Source: Desulfobacca sp.
Lineage (GTDB): Bacteria > Desulfobacterota > Desulfobaccia > Desulfobaccales > Desulfobaccaceae
DNA: 64,000 bases
Reading direction: 5' to 3'
NCBI GenBank assembly: GCA_020725545.1
Contig: DYEV01000009.1
Location: 62,001-126,000, forward strand
The notes beneath the pieces were generated by a model. It made no database searches, was not told where the DNA came from, and was given only the letters and a program-made list of their open reading frames with translations. The position numbers and the translations under genes are program-made. This document shows positions 1 to 10,150 of the stretch, piece after piece (the first letter of the stretch is position 1; the number at the start of each line of letters is the position of its first letter).

Positions 1-1855
1 GTTTGGTGTCATGAGTAGAGGTGGTGTTCATGGTGGCTGGCCAGCGCCGTAGACGCTCCTGGCAGAAGGCATGAAATTCCGCCGGGGACACGGCGTGGCG
101 GCAGCCGCCCACTTCGTTGAGGGACACCAGCGGGTTATAGACATAGGCAGCGGTATCTTCCAACCCCTTGGCCATAATGGGCCCGGTAAATTGCTGCCAC
201 CGGCAGACAAAGCGGAGCCAGCTTTTTTTCTGGTCCTCCGACATGTGATCGCCGAACTCCAGGAGGAGGATGCGCCGTAAAAAATCCAGGGCCAGCTCGG
301 CCAAGGCAGGTTGACGCCGCCGGGCTTCGGCCAACGCCGCCTCAAGAGTGCGCCGATCCGCAGGAGCTACGGTGTAATTGCAGGTATAGGTTCGATACAC
401 CGGTAGACAGGCGGTGATCTCCGTCAGGGCAGTCAAGAGATCGTGACGGGAGATGTCCATGGCTTGCCGGTCGGCGGCCGCCAAGGTGGCCAGTTCATCT
501 TCCAGATTGTGCACCTCCCCGCCAAAGAGCGCGGCCATGATAAATTTCTTCTTCTCATAGACCACATCTGACCAGGATGCCGGCATCCCGGTCACCTCCC
601 GATAGACCGCCTCCATTTCTTCCAGACCCTGGGCGGCCACAAAAAGGTTATTCAGCACCCCCAGGAAATCATAGCCGGTGGTGCCCGCCACCGGCCAGGC
701 CGCGGGCAGCTGTTCATCTTCCGCTAGGATCTTTTCCACCACCACATAGCAGGGAGCGTTGGCGTCATCCGGTCTTCTCGCCTGGAGTTCGGCGTGCAGA
801 CGTTGGAGATAGGCGGTCGGATCGTTCAGGCCGTCAATGTGATCCAGGCGCAGGCCGGTAACCTTGCCCTCCTCAACCAATTTAAAGAGCAGACCGTGGG
901 TGGCGGTGAAGACCTGGGGGTCCTCCACCCGGATGCCGATGAGATCATTGATGCTGAAAAACCGGCGATAGTTGATCATTTCCAGGGAGACCAGCCAATG
1001 GGCCAGACGATAGGGCTGCTCCCGCAGAAGTTGGTCCAGGAGGGTAAAACTGGCGGGGTCGCCCCGTTGCCCGTTGAATTGACGCAGATTTTCGTCCAAA
1101 AACTCCCGGAGACGGGGTGAGCGTTCATAGAGGAGCCAAAGATTTTTTTTGATAATGTCACGCCAGTGCAGCCGCTCCCGCCGTTTCTTGGTGCTGCCGA
1201 CGGTCCGCGGCGGCAGGTTGTGGATAAGAGAAATTACCCCGAGAATGCGGATCACGTCCGGATTATCGGCGCCCAGGGCCATTTTCAGCTCATCCAGGCG
1301 ATGGGTCAAGATGGGCAGATAACTCTTGGGATCCAGCGGAAAAGAGTGGTCGTAATAGTGAACCGCAAACCCTTCTGGACTAAGACGCAGGGTCAGTTCC
1401 TGATCTTCCAGACACTGGCCGTACGGCCGCCCGAGGATGGGGAGCAGGATTCTGTTTTTCAGGCTGCGATAGGGCGGGTCCCACTCAATATCAAAGAAGA
1501 CGGCATAGGGCGAACTCTGGCCGTTCTCCAGAACATCGTACCACCAGGGGTTGGTGTGGCTCAAAGCCATGTGGTTGGGCACGACATCCAGGACCAGACC
1601 CAGACCCAGGGACCGCAGTTTCCGACTCATGGCCTCAAACCGGGCCGGAGAGCCCAATTCTGGATGCAATTGCAGGGGATTGGTCACCGAATAGCCGTGC
1701 AGACTGCCCCGCCGGGCCTGAAAGAGCGGCGAAGCATAGATAGCCGAGATACCCAGAGCGGCAAAATACGACAGCAGCCGGGTAACCTGAGCAAAAGTAC
1801 AGCCGCCGTGGAACTGCAGGCGGTAGGTGGCGCTGGGGACACGGGTGCTGGCCAT
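1..1855 (-). CDS. treY: malto-oligosyltrehalose synthase, 3' end beyond window
   Basis: TreY converts the reducing-end alpha-1,4 bond of malto-oligosaccharides into an alpha,alpha-1,1 bond, the first step of the TreY-TreZ trehalose route in the cytoplasm. The frame is open from the ATG at 1855 to the window edge, giving about 618 residues of an expected 850-950. The N-terminus ASTRVPSATYRLQFHGG is the family signature; GLRLDHIDGL carries the nucleophile Asp, VVEKILAEDE the acid Glu, and the NTTSTHDTK motif lies at the edge. GAGGT stands just before the ATG. It is the last visible gene of a minus-strand cluster, 20 bp after the GH57 gene, with treZ two genes upstream. The family call is secure; only the C-terminus is unseen. 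Confidence 0.95.
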   Translation of the reverse strand, partial: MASTRVPSATYRLQFHGGCTFAQVTRLLSYFAALGISAIYASPLFQARRGSLHGYSVTNPLQLHPELGSPARFEAMSRKLRSLGLGLVLDVVPNHMALSHTNPWWYDVLENGQSSPYAVFFDIEWDPPYRSLKNRILLPILGRPYGQCLEDQELTLRLSPEGFAVHYYDHSFPLDPKSYLPILTHRLDELKMALGADNPDVIRILGVISLIHNLPPRTVGSTKKRRERLHWRDIIKKNLWLLYERSPRLREFLDENLRQFNGQRGDPASFTLLDQLLREQPYRLAHWLVSLEMINYRRFFSINDLIGIRVEDPQVFTATHGLLFKLVEEGKVTGLRLDHIDGLNDPTAYLQRLHAELQARRPDDANAPCYVVVEKILAEDEQLPAAWPVAGTTGYDFLGVLNNLFVAAQGLEEMEAVYREVTGMPASWSDVVYEKKKFIMAALFGGEVHNLEDELATLAAADRQAMDISRHDLLTALTEITACLPVYRTYTCNYTVAPADRRTLEAALAEARRRQPALAELALDFLRRILLLEFGDHMSEDQKKSWLRFVCRWQQFTGPIMAKGLEDTAAYVYNPLVSLNEVGGCRHAVSPAEFHAFCQERLRRWPATMNTTSTHDTK

Positions 1856-1875
1856 AGGGACCTCGCAGGCGTTGG

Positions 1876-4309
1876 TTACAAATTGGCGATGGCCAAGCGC
1901 AATTTCTGGGCCAGGGCCACAAAATTTGTCACCCAGGCGTGGGCGTTGGCGTCCCCCTGGCGAGCCGCTTCGGTCCGCGCCGGATAGATCCGCTGCACCA
2001 GATCGTAGCAGATGTTTTGCACTGACCAGAAATTGATCTCAAAGGGCAGGGTGGACGCCATCTCCACCAACGCGGTCAGCTGGCGCAAGCGCTCCGGATG
2101 ATCGGGATCTTGCTGGAGATCTAGGGCCAGCCGTTCCGCGGTCTGGCGCAGGGTGTATTCCAAGGTCTGGGCATCGGGTTCAACCCCGAAGCGGCGGGCC
2201 TCGGCCAGGAGGCCGGCGATCTGGTCCAGGTCCAGCTCATCAGGAGTAAAAGCGTCCTGCAGGCTCAGATTAATGACCAACTCCGCAGCAGTCCGCAAGC
2301 CTCTGGGCAACGGCACCCGTAAATCAGCCAAGAACCGCATCAACGGCACATGATTCTTGAAAAGCTGCTGAAAGACTACCCCCACTTCTTGCAGCGTCGA
2401 GGCCATGATCTTATCCAACACCTGGCGTTGTTCATCCCGGAAAAGACAGCGCAGCGAATAGGTGTCAGTGCCGAAATGGCGATCCAAAAACCGGATGGTC
2501 TCAGGGATATCAGCTCTGGCAAACACGCCTTGAATATCCGCGACCATACGCTCATAGGCCTCCTGACCCTGAAAATAGCGGACGCCCCCCGAGAGGTTAT
2601 GATCGCCCAAATGAAGCACGGCAAAACTGACTTCCGCGGTGTTATACGTAATATGGGACGTCACGTTGACACGGCCGGTGGCTAAGGCGGCCCGGCCGGC
2701 TTTAGACCGGCGATAATCCAACTGCTCAATATCAAAGCAGAAGACCTTATCCCGGAGGCCGTACTCCTCAAAGAGGGAACTGATGGCATAGTGGGCCCCC
2801 ACCTCCAGGAGATCAACAACGGTGGGTCGGACAAAGGTCTCATAGATATACCTGCCGTTTTGAAACTGTGGCAGGTTGCTGGGGGCTTTTTCCAGGCGGT
2901 CCAAGAACGCCGGTTCCAGGTCGACATCAAATAGTTGTTTGGCTAACTGCAGGGCACGGCCGGCATAGAGGAGAACCTGCACAGTTTCGAGACCGGAGAG
3001 TTCATCGAAAAACCAGCCGCAGCTGGTGTACATGAGCATGGCGGCCCGCTGCATTTCCAGGAGCCGCAGTAACTCCGGCCAGTCCTGGGGGGCGACTTGC
3101 CGACCGGTCTGCTCGGCCAGGAAGCTCCGGATGGTGTCCGGTGAGCGGTCCAGGATAACCCGGATGTATTCATTCCGGGCTCCCCAAGGATTGGCAAACC
3201 AGTGGCCGGCTTTCGCTTCGTAAAGGGGGGGCCAAGGCATCCCGCAGCCAGTCCAGAGCCTGCCGCAACGGCTGCCGCCAACCTTGGTGCCAGCCCGGAT
3301 GCAGACCTGTCCGGCAGCCGCAGTCGGCTCGCCAGCGTTCCACACCGTGGATGCAGCTCCAGGAGGAATGTTCATAAATCTCCACTTCCATCTGGGGGGG
3401 ATGCCTCTCCAGGTATTCCCCATAAGTGGTCAGCTTGATGTCTGGGAGAGTTTTTAAATAATCCAGGGCATAGGCCAGGGCCATGTCGCCGTGGCGGTGG
3501 TGGTGGCCGAAGGTTTCGCCGTCAGTGGCGATATGAATGAGCTGGGGCCAGGAACGATAACTGGAACGGGCCGCCAAGAGACGCTCTGCCAAATGTTCGC
3601 CCCGATTGAGGAGATTCTCAAAAGCCACTGCCTTGGCGATGGGGCCGTCGTAGAAAAACAGGGCGATGCTCCGGCCCGAGGGCAGGCGCTGCAGATAGGC
3701 CCGGGTGGGATCGATGCGCTCGCCGCTTACCTCTGTCCAATCCCCTCCTGTCAGCGGCCGGATGCGCTTGGCCTGACGGGGTGCCAGGATGGTGAATTTG
3801 ATCCCCAGCTCGGCCATGATATCCAGCGTCTCCAGATCGACCGCGGTCTCCGGCAGCCACATACCCTCCGGATCCCGGCCGAACCGGTGTTGGAAATCCC
3901 TAAGTCCCCAGAAGACTTGGGTATACTTATCCCGGTTATGGGCCAATGGCATGATCATGTGATTGTAGCCTTGGGCCAGGGCTGAGCCGTGGCCGCCACA
4001 GCGTTCCCGGCTGCGTTCATCCGCCCACAAAATCTGCCGGTAAACCTCCGGGGCCTTCTCCTTTAACCACGACAATAAGGTGGGGCCGAAATTAAAACTC
4101 ATCTCCTCATAATTGTTTGGTATTTTAATGATATTGCCGTAGCCGTCCAGGATGCGGGAGGCGGAGTTGGGCGCATAACATTCCGCGGTAATGCGTTCAT
4201 TCCAATCATGGTAGGGATAGGCCGAATCCTGGATTTCGATGGCTTCCAGCCAGGGGTTCTCCCGGGGAGGCTGATAGAAATGGCCATGAATGCAGATATA
4301 ATTTACCAT
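1876..4309 (-). pseudogene. GH57-like DUF3536 glycoside hydrolase, split by a -1/+1 frameshift
   Basis: Two adjacent frames together encode one GH57-type/DUF3536 protein of about 810 residues. The first (ATG at 4309) begins with MVNYICIHGHFYQPPRENPW, the GH57 N-terminal motif, and includes WLPETAVD and IATDGETFGHHH. It leaves frame near 3225 and stops at 3170. The second frame continues with GARNEYIRVILDRS and runs through a helical domain to the stop at 1876. The switch coincides with a run of seven C on the coding strand (3225-3231): with six C the reading becomes LAPLYEAKAGHW and the whole gene is open. It overlaps the treZ stop by 7 bp, so it is translationally coupled. Either a real frameshift, slippage at the C run, or a homopolymer sequencing error; the third is quite possible. 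Confidence 0.85.
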
Positions 4310-6147
4310 GCGGACTTCTCCCGTCGATGATAAACCAGACAGGCCTGGGCCGGTACGCTGATGGGCGTGCTGCCCGGTACCGTTGCCGGTAAAACCGCAT
4401 CAGGACCACCCCACACCGCGGCCGCGCCATTCAGGCGCAACTGCCAGGGCCCCGGTCCGGGCGGCAGCGCCACCTCAGCGGCCTCCGGCTGGAAATTCAG
4501 GAGAAGGGCATATTCCCTGCCTTCCTGGCCATAGTGCAGCAGCAGCACCCCAGAGTCGCCAGCGCCGGCGACCTCCGGATAGGACAACCCCAGGTCGACA
4601 TCGGCCAGCATCTCGCTGCGGATCTTGAGCACCTCCTGATAGAAACGCCAGAGGGTTTGGTGCGGCTCCTGTTCGGCTAAGGCCAGGTGCAGCCGGGAAC
4701 GCGCCCAAGTAGCCGGGTCCTGGGGATCGGGCGCCTCCTGGCAGCAGCCGCTTGCCGCCAGGGCCTGGGCCCGGCCCTGACGTACCGCGGCAGCGAGATC
4801 AGGATCACCGTGGCTGATGAAATACAGAAACGGCGCGGTCTCGCCGTATTCTTCGCCCATGAACAGCAGCGGTGTAAAGGGGGAAAGGATGACGGCGGCC
4901 GCGGCCAATTTGGCTGCGGCCAGGGAGGTGAGCTGGCTAAGACGTTCGCCACCGGGGCGGTTGCCCACCTGGTCATGGTTCTGGCTGAAGGCAATGAAGC
5001 GATACGGCGCAATATCTTTGGCCGGGGACCCATGCCGTCGCCGCCGGTACGGAGAGTATTGGCCTGTGTAAACAAACCCTTGCCGATAGGCCGCGGCCAA
5101 GTGTGCCGGCGTGCCAAAATCCTGATAATAGCCGCCTCGCTCCCCGGTCAGCAGGGCGTGGAGGGCATGATGGAAATCCTCCAGCCAATGGCCATCCAGA
5201 CCATACCCCCCCAAGGCCCTGGGCTGCAGGAGTCTGGCGTCGTTCTGGTCGCTTTCGGCGATGAGATAAACACGGCGACCCAAGCGCTCTCCCAGACGCG
5301 CCACGGCAGTCGCCAGTTCCCCGAGGAAAGGCTGAGCCGACAGGTCCATCACGGCATGCAGGGCATCCAGGCGCAGGGCGTCGATATGAAAATCGCTGAG
5401 CCAGGCCAGGGCGTTGCTGAGGAAAAATTCCCGGACCCCCTCAGAGTAAGCCTGATCGTAATTGATGGCCTGGCCCCAGGGCGTCTGGTATTGGTCAGTG
5501 AAATACGGCCCATACTCCCAGAAATAGTTGCCCTCGGGACCTAAGTGGTTGTAAACAACGTCCAAAACCACGGCCAGACCATGGGCGTGGCAGGCGTTGA
5601 CCAGGTGCTGCAAACCCGCGGCGCCGCCGTAAGCCTGGTGCACCGCAAAGGGATAGACGCCGTCATAGCCCCAGTTCCGCTCGCCGGGGAACTGCGCCAC
5701 CGGCATCAGTTCCAGGGCGGTAATCCCCAACTCCCGCAGCCGGGGGAGATGTGGGATAATGGCGGCAAAGGTCCCCTCCGGTGTAAAGGTGCCCACATGC
5801 AGTTCATAAATGACGTACTCCCGCAGTGGCCGGCCCACCCACTGCTGATCTGTCCACGGGAAGGTCATGTCCACTACCTGCGAGGGACCATGGACGCCCT
5901 CGGGCTGCCCCCGGGAGGCGGGATCAGGGCGCTCCCGACCGTCCGTGAAACGGTAAAAATAGCGGCTGCCGGGGGGAATGTCGGTAAATAGGCCGTGAAA
6001 ATACTCGCCGGCGCGGCGCAAAGGCAGCAGCCGGTCATTGGGGGTAACCAGGTGCACCGCCACAGAAGCGGCCTGCGGCGCCCAGACCCGAAAGAGACAG
6101 CGCGCGTCTCCCAGATAGATGGCTCCCAGCCTGTGCCTGTGCGCCAT
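4303..6147 (-). CDS. treZ: malto-oligosyltrehalose trehalohydrolase
   Basis: TreZ (GH13) cleaves the maltooligosyl-trehalose made by TreY to release trehalose. The 614-residue protein has an N-terminal carbohydrate-binding/E-set region (LFRVWAPQAASVAVHL), then the barrel: VVLDVVYNHLGPEGNY, the nucleophile in DALRLDALHAV, the acid Glu in YLIAESD and the transition-state Asp in FSQNHDQVGNR, plus LFMGEEYGE, all typical of TreZ. I chose the ATG at 6147 (MAHRHRLGAIYLGD) because GGAGGGG lies just upstream; an in-frame ATG at 6207 would add 20 Pro/Arg-rich residues. Its stop overlaps the next gene. A promoter-like sequence lies about 200 bp upstream. Confidence 0.95.
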   Translation of the reverse strand: MAHRHRLGAIYLGDARCLFRVWAPQAASVAVHLVTPNDRLLPLRRAGEYFHGLFTDIPPGSRYFYRFTDGRERPDPASRGQPEGVHGPSQVVDMTFPWTDQQWVGRPLREYVIYELHVGTFTPEGTFAAIIPHLPRLRELGITALELMPVAQFPGERNWGYDGVYPFAVHQAYGGAAGLQHLVNACHAHGLAVVLDVVYNHLGPEGNYFWEYGPYFTDQYQTPWGQAINYDQAYSEGVREFFLSNALAWLSDFHIDALRLDALHAVMDLSAQPFLGELATAVARLGERLGRRVYLIAESDQNDARLLQPRALGGYGLDGHWLEDFHHALHALLTGERGGYYQDFGTPAHLAAAYRQGFVYTGQYSPYRRRRHGSPAKDIAPYRFIAFSQNHDQVGNRPGGERLSQLTSLAAAKLAAAAVILSPFTPLLFMGEEYGETAPFLYFISHGDPDLAAAVRQGRAQALAASGCCQEAPDPQDPATWARSRLHLALAEQEPHQTLWRFYQEVLKIRSEMLADVDLGLSYPEVAGAGDSGVLLLHYGQEGREYALLLNFQPEAAEVALPPGPGPWQLRLNGAAAVWGGPDAVLPATVPGSTPISVPAQACLVYHRREKSAW

Positions 6148-6573
6148 GCCCCTCCCCTCCGGTGCTCCCGGCCGTCCGGCCCGGGGTCTGCTGGTCATGA
6201 TAGGCAAAGACGGTAAAAAACGAAAACTGTGGATAAGAAGTTGCGTCGGCAGCTAAAAAATCGTGATTCGGTGCCGGGGAGGGGCTTTCTCCGGATTCAT
6301 CCTGACCCCCTTTCCCGGCAGACGGATCTGTTCTGCCATGAGGCAATAAAAATGATAACAAATTCCTGGCAAAATGACAATATTGACCCTTTTCCTGGGT
6401 CAGGCCGAACCTCACTTGTGTCCGGCAGGAATCCGTCGATTACTGGCGGAAGCCAGACCTTTTGCAGTTTTCCGGGGCTGGCGCCATTCTTGGGAGAGAA
6501 TTAACCAGAGGATAATTCTCCCTTGCCTGCCTCCTGGCAGGAGAATTTTCCCGAAACCGGCGGAATCAAAGAC
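6148..6573. other. intergenic region between GH13 gene and treZ
   Basis: This 426-bp stretch holds no gene I can support. It contains the promoter at 6352-6380 and, just after the GH13 stop, a hairpin CCTGCC-TCCT-GGCAGG (6528-6541) beside a longer imperfect inverted repeat (GGGAGAGAATTA ... TAATTCTCCC, about 6491-6521). These may terminate the malQ-GH13 transcript on the minus strand, though no T-run follows. A 67-codon plus-strand frame here (6374-6577) has no recognisable family. Confidence 0.5.
6352..6380 (-). promoter_or_regulatory. predicted sigma-70 promoter for treZ-GH57-treY
   Basis: On the minus strand TTGTCA, a 17-bp spacer and TATCAT match -35 and -10 boxes. The start of transcription would fall about 200 nt before the treZ ATG, suggesting the treZ-GH57-treY part can be transcribed separately from malQ and the GH13 amylase. 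Prediction from sequence only. Confidence 0.5.
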
Positions 6574-7872
6574 CTAGCTGCTAAGGCCCTCGCGGTAGAA
6601 CAGGCGAATAGCCGCGGGTTCCAAAGTAATGGTCAGCTCATCAGCCAAGGGCAGGGGCTCAGCGCCGGGAGTGATTTCCCGGATCGGGCCACCCGATTGT
6701 CCCAGGAGTTTGGGCAGGTGCAGGGTTATCTGTTTTTGAGGCAGCAGGGTGGCATTAATGACCGCCAAAACCGTGCCGGGCTGCCGCTCGCCGGTCTTGC
6801 GGAGGAGGACTATGGGTCTCCCCGCCTTGCTCAGCCTATTAATGGGGCCTTCCTCCTGCAAGACCGGGCAGGCCCGTTTCATGTGATTCACCTGGGTGAT
6901 GAAATCCGTCAGATTATACTGTCTTTCCAGCCAGTCATCGGGTCGGGTGGTTATGACATGGAGTTTTTTGGGCAGGCCGTATTCAAAACCCATGGGCATG
7001 AGGAGACCGGCGGAAAAAAAGGCGGCAAAGATATAGGCCTGCCGGACCAGGGCGACATTGCCGCCCACTTCGGTGATGAGCCGGGCGGTATCATGGGTTT
7101 CTGGGAAGCTGATGGATGGGGCTATCTTACGATTGGTGCGATACTGCTCCAGGCACCAGGGGGCCTGAAAATCCCACCATTTTGAGCTGTTGTAGAGGAG
7201 ATCGAAGCCGGCGCTCTGCAGTTGTTTGATTTCGGGCAGGCGACACCCCAACGTTTCAGCCACAAAACAGATGGACGGGTTCAACCGCCGGGTCTCCTGA
7301 ATCAGACTGGCCCAAAATGTCCCCGGCACTTTATAAGCCGCGTCGCAGCGAAAGCCGCGTATGCCTTTCTCAAGATAAAAACGGATAACCCCGAGAAAAT
7401 AGTGGAGCAGGCCTTCCGGGTCAGGGGGGGGCCAGAATTCCAGTTCGGCTAAGTCCCCCCACACCGTCACTTGGGAGGCATCGGCGGGATTGATGCAGGA
7501 GGGATGTTTGAGGCTGCCGTCGGGATTTCTGGCAAACCACCCCGGATGCTCCTCCACCAAGACGGCGTCGCTGGCAGTATGATTCAAGACGAGATCCAAC
7601 ATCACTGACAGGCCTTGGGCCTGGGCCTGTTGGCAGAAGTCGGTGAGGGCTCCGAAGGGGTCATCTTCCACTCCTTTGATCAACAAGGGATGGAGGGCGA
7701 AATAGTCCTTGACGGCATACAGACTGCCCGAGAAGCCGGGGTAATGGATCGGATTGAGATAGAGCCAATCAAAACCCATGCGGGCGATCCGGGGCAGATG
7801 GGTGAGCCAGTCGGGGATGGGGCCGGCCAGGAGAGGAAAGAGATTGTAAATAATGGGGCTCGGGCAGGGCAT
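6574..7872 (-). CDS. GH13 alpha-amylase family protein
   Basis: A 432-residue (beta/alpha)8-barrel glycosidase or transglycosidase of family GH13. Visible motifs are MLDLVLNHTASD (region I), GIRGFRCDAAYKVP with the nucleophile Asp (II), CFVAETLG with the acid Glu (III) and FPETHDTAR with the transition-state Asp (IV). There is no signal peptide, so it acts in the cytoplasm on glycogen-derived oligosaccharides. The start at 7872 (MPCPSPIIYNLFPLL) follows AAGGAAG; an earlier in-frame start would overlap malQ and add an unrelated leader. It sits 25 bp after malQ in the same direction. The barrel start (DWLYLNPIHYPGFSGSLYAV) resembles GlgE/maltosyltransferase-like members, but I cannot assign a substrate. 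Confidence 0.85.
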   Translation of the reverse strand: MPCPSPIIYNLFPLLAGPIPDWLTHLPRIARMGFDWLYLNPIHYPGFSGSLYAVKDYFALHPLLIKGVEDDPFGALTDFCQQAQAQGLSVMLDLVLNHTASDAVLVEEHPGWFARNPDGSLKHPSCINPADASQVTVWGDLAELEFWPPPDPEGLLHYFLGVIRFYLEKGIRGFRCDAAYKVPGTFWASLIQETRRLNPSICFVAETLGCRLPEIKQLQSAGFDLLYNSSKWWDFQAPWCLEQYRTNRKIAPSISFPETHDTARLITEVGGNVALVRQAYIFAAFFSAGLLMPMGFEYGLPKKLHVITTRPDDWLERQYNLTDFITQVNHMKRACPVLQEEGPINRLSKAGRPIVLLRKTGERQPGTVLAVINATLLPQKQITLHLPKLLGQSGGPIREITPGAEPLPLADELTITLEPAAIRLFYREGLSS

Positions 7873-7897
7873 GGCATTTCTTCCTTCAGGACTACGG

Positions 7898-10150
7898 TTA
7901 ATTTTCAGGGAAAACCGTACCCCGCTGATATTGCCGCATAATCCTAGCAACATGGGCCAATTCGGGGGCCTGGGCGAGGTCTTCCAAGGGTAAAGGCAGC
8001 TTCAACCGCCAATTGGGATACTCGTCTTTCGTGCCGGGGAGATTCTGTTGCTCCAGCCATGCGAAGATGTCTTCCAGACTCAGGAGGACTAGGCGGCAGG
8101 GCGTTTCGGCCAGATGGGCAATAATGCCCCATTTGACCGACTCGGGCAGATCATCTTGGTCTAAGATAGTCATGGCAGCTTCAGGGCTTAGCCAGCCTTT
8201 ATTCGTTAGCAAGGCCACGATGGCGGCTTTGATCTGGCGGCGTTCCCGGAAGGCTTGGGCCGCGGCCTGATCGTGGGGGAACAGGTGCAAGTCCTGCCGC
8301 ACCAGGATATCCCGGCCCTGCCAGAAACCGGCCAGGGTTGGCAGGTCATGGGTGGTAATGGCCGCCAGGGCCTGTTCCGGGTATTGGTCAGCGGGTCGAC
8401 AGGAGCCGTCCCCCTGGAACTCAAAATAGAACAGGCGGGTGGAAAAAACGTGCAGCGCGGCCAATTGTTCCCGGATCCAGGGGGCCACGGTGCCCAAATC
8501 CTCGCCGATTACGAGGGTTTGCTGCCGGGCGCTTTCCAGGGCTAATATTTTCAGCATCTCAGCCGCGGGATAGCGCACATAGGCCCCCTGCGCCGCCGAA
8601 GCCCCCCGGGGGATCCAATAGAGACGGAAGAAGCCCATGACGTGGTCAATGCGCAGGGCGCCGCCGGGCAGGCAGTTGTGGCGCAAGACATCGATGAGAT
8701 AACGATACCCCTGGTTTCGGAGAGCCTGGGGGGCAAGGGGGACCAGATGCCAGTTCTGGCCCAACGGACTGAAATCATCCGGGGGGGCGCCGATGTCCAC
8801 GGCTTGGGCAAAGAGGTCCTGGTGCCGCCAGGCGTCAAAACCCCCCGGATTGACCCCCACGGCCAGATCCAGATATAACCCCACCGCCAGCCGCTCCTCT
8901 TGGGCCAGCCGTTGGCTGGCCTGCAGTTGTCCGGCCATTAGCCATTGGGCATAGGCATGGCCTAGGATCTGTTGCCGGCACTCCTGCTGAAATGCTGCCA
9001 CCGTTGGACCGGCGGGATTATGGTAGGCGCCGGGCCAATCCTGCCAGTTTATATAAGGGCGCTGCTGTTCTTGCCAATACTCGGCCAGGGCTAGAAAAGT
9101 GGCAAAATCCTGTAAAAGGTCGCCTTGTTGGGCCAAAAACCCCGCAAATTCCTGGCCTCGGGCGGTCCGGGGAGCCTCGGGCCAGCCATGCTGCTCCAGG
9201 AAAGTGTCAAAGAGTTGGGCCAATATCCCCTGTTTGAGATGGGCCACGGCCGCATAGTTGACGTGCCGGCCCTGGCGCAAGGCCGTAAGCTGGGTCTGGA
9301 TGGCCAAGCCGGCCAGATATTCCTGAATGCGCGGATTTGTCGCCAACTCTGGCACCTGTTCAAGATCCAGATAAAGCGGATCGGGGAAACAACGGCTGGT
9401 GGGATAGTAAGGGCTAATGCTCTCCGTCAGCGCGGAGCCGAGATGGTGCAGGGGATTGAGACCGATGAGATCGGCGTTAAACTCTCGGGCCATATGTACC
9501 AGGCGCTGGAGATCCCCGCAATCGCCGATGCCCCAATTACGGCGGCTGGCAAGGGCGTAGAGGGGCAGATACAGGCCCCAGAGACGCTGCTGCCTCAGAA
9601 TCTCCGGCACGTATACCTGTGGCGGGGCCAGTACCAGCAGCATCCGGCCCTGGCGCGTCTCGGCCCCGGTCTGGACGTCGATATGCAGATGATAATAGCC
9701 CATGGCCAGATCGGGCGGCAGCGGCAGGGACGCCCGGCCATAGGTGCCACTGTCGAAACGACGGATTTCCGCCAGCGGCAGGGGACCGTGAACCTGCTCC
9801 TGATGACAACGCTGCCCCTGTTCGTCGAGCAATTCCCAGGCAATGTTCAGATCGGCCGGCCAGGCTTCTCCTTGGAGCGGCAGATAAAGATTCCAGACAG
9901 CCGGTAATTGGGACGTTGAGAGGGCGAGGACCGGCTCCACCAGCGCCGACCAAGGCCATTGGCGGCGGCGGGCCACTTCCAGCCGCAGCTCGTCGAAATG
10001 TTGGCAACGGCAGCCCATGGCCGTTAGGAGGCTTTCCTGAATATCCGGCCCAGTGACGTGCAGGTTGCCGGCGACATCGTAATACTCGGGCTCAATGCCA
10101 CACAAGGCTGACAGTTCTGCCAATAACTCTTCTTTCGTTTCTGAGGTCAT
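7898..10150 (-). CDS. malQ: 4-alpha-glucanotransferase (amylomaltase)
   Basis: MalQ (GH77) transfers alpha-1,4-glucan segments between oligosaccharides and releases glucose; here it would shape the maltodextrins used by TreY/TreZ. The 750-residue length fits the long E. coli-like type with an N-terminal beta domain (residues about 1-140). Catalytic motifs: LRIDHVMGFFRLYWIPRG with the nucleophile Asp, VIGEDLGTVAPWI with the acid Glu, and ITTHDLPTLAGFWQGRD. The ATG at 10150 (MTSETKEELLAELSAL) follows AGAAGGGAG; an in-frame GTG at 10285 would add 45 low-complexity residues. It is the first gene of the minus-strand glucan cluster. Confidence 0.95.
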   Translation of the reverse strand: MTSETKEELLAELSALCGIEPEYYDVAGNLHVTGPDIQESLLTAMGCRCQHFDELRLEVARRRQWPWSALVEPVLALSTSQLPAVWNLYLPLQGEAWPADLNIAWELLDEQGQRCHQEQVHGPLPLAEIRRFDSGTYGRASLPLPPDLAMGYYHLHIDVQTGAETRQGRMLLVLAPPQVYVPEILRQQRLWGLYLPLYALASRRNWGIGDCGDLQRLVHMAREFNADLIGLNPLHHLGSALTESISPYYPTSRCFPDPLYLDLEQVPELATNPRIQEYLAGLAIQTQLTALRQGRHVNYAAVAHLKQGILAQLFDTFLEQHGWPEAPRTARGQEFAGFLAQQGDLLQDFATFLALAEYWQEQQRPYINWQDWPGAYHNPAGPTVAAFQQECRQQILGHAYAQWLMAGQLQASQRLAQEERLAVGLYLDLAVGVNPGGFDAWRHQDLFAQAVDIGAPPDDFSPLGQNWHLVPLAPQALRNQGYRYLIDVLRHNCLPGGALRIDHVMGFFRLYWIPRGASAAQGAYVRYPAAEMLKILALESARQQTLVIGEDLGTVAPWIREQLAALHVFSTRLFYFEFQGDGSCRPADQYPEQALAAITTHDLPTLAGFWQGRDILVRQDLHLFPHDQAAAQAFRERRQIKAAIVALLTNKGWLSPEAAMTILDQDDLPESVKWGIIAHLAETPCRLVLLSLEDIFAWLEQQNLPGTKDEYPNWRLKLPLPLEDLAQAPELAHVARIMRQYQRGTVFPEN

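Noticed and set aside
6374-6577. Plus-strand 67-codon frame in the treZ upstream gap
   Set aside because: No recognisable motif and no ribosome site; it covers the predicted treZ promoter on the other strand and its codon use is not convincing.
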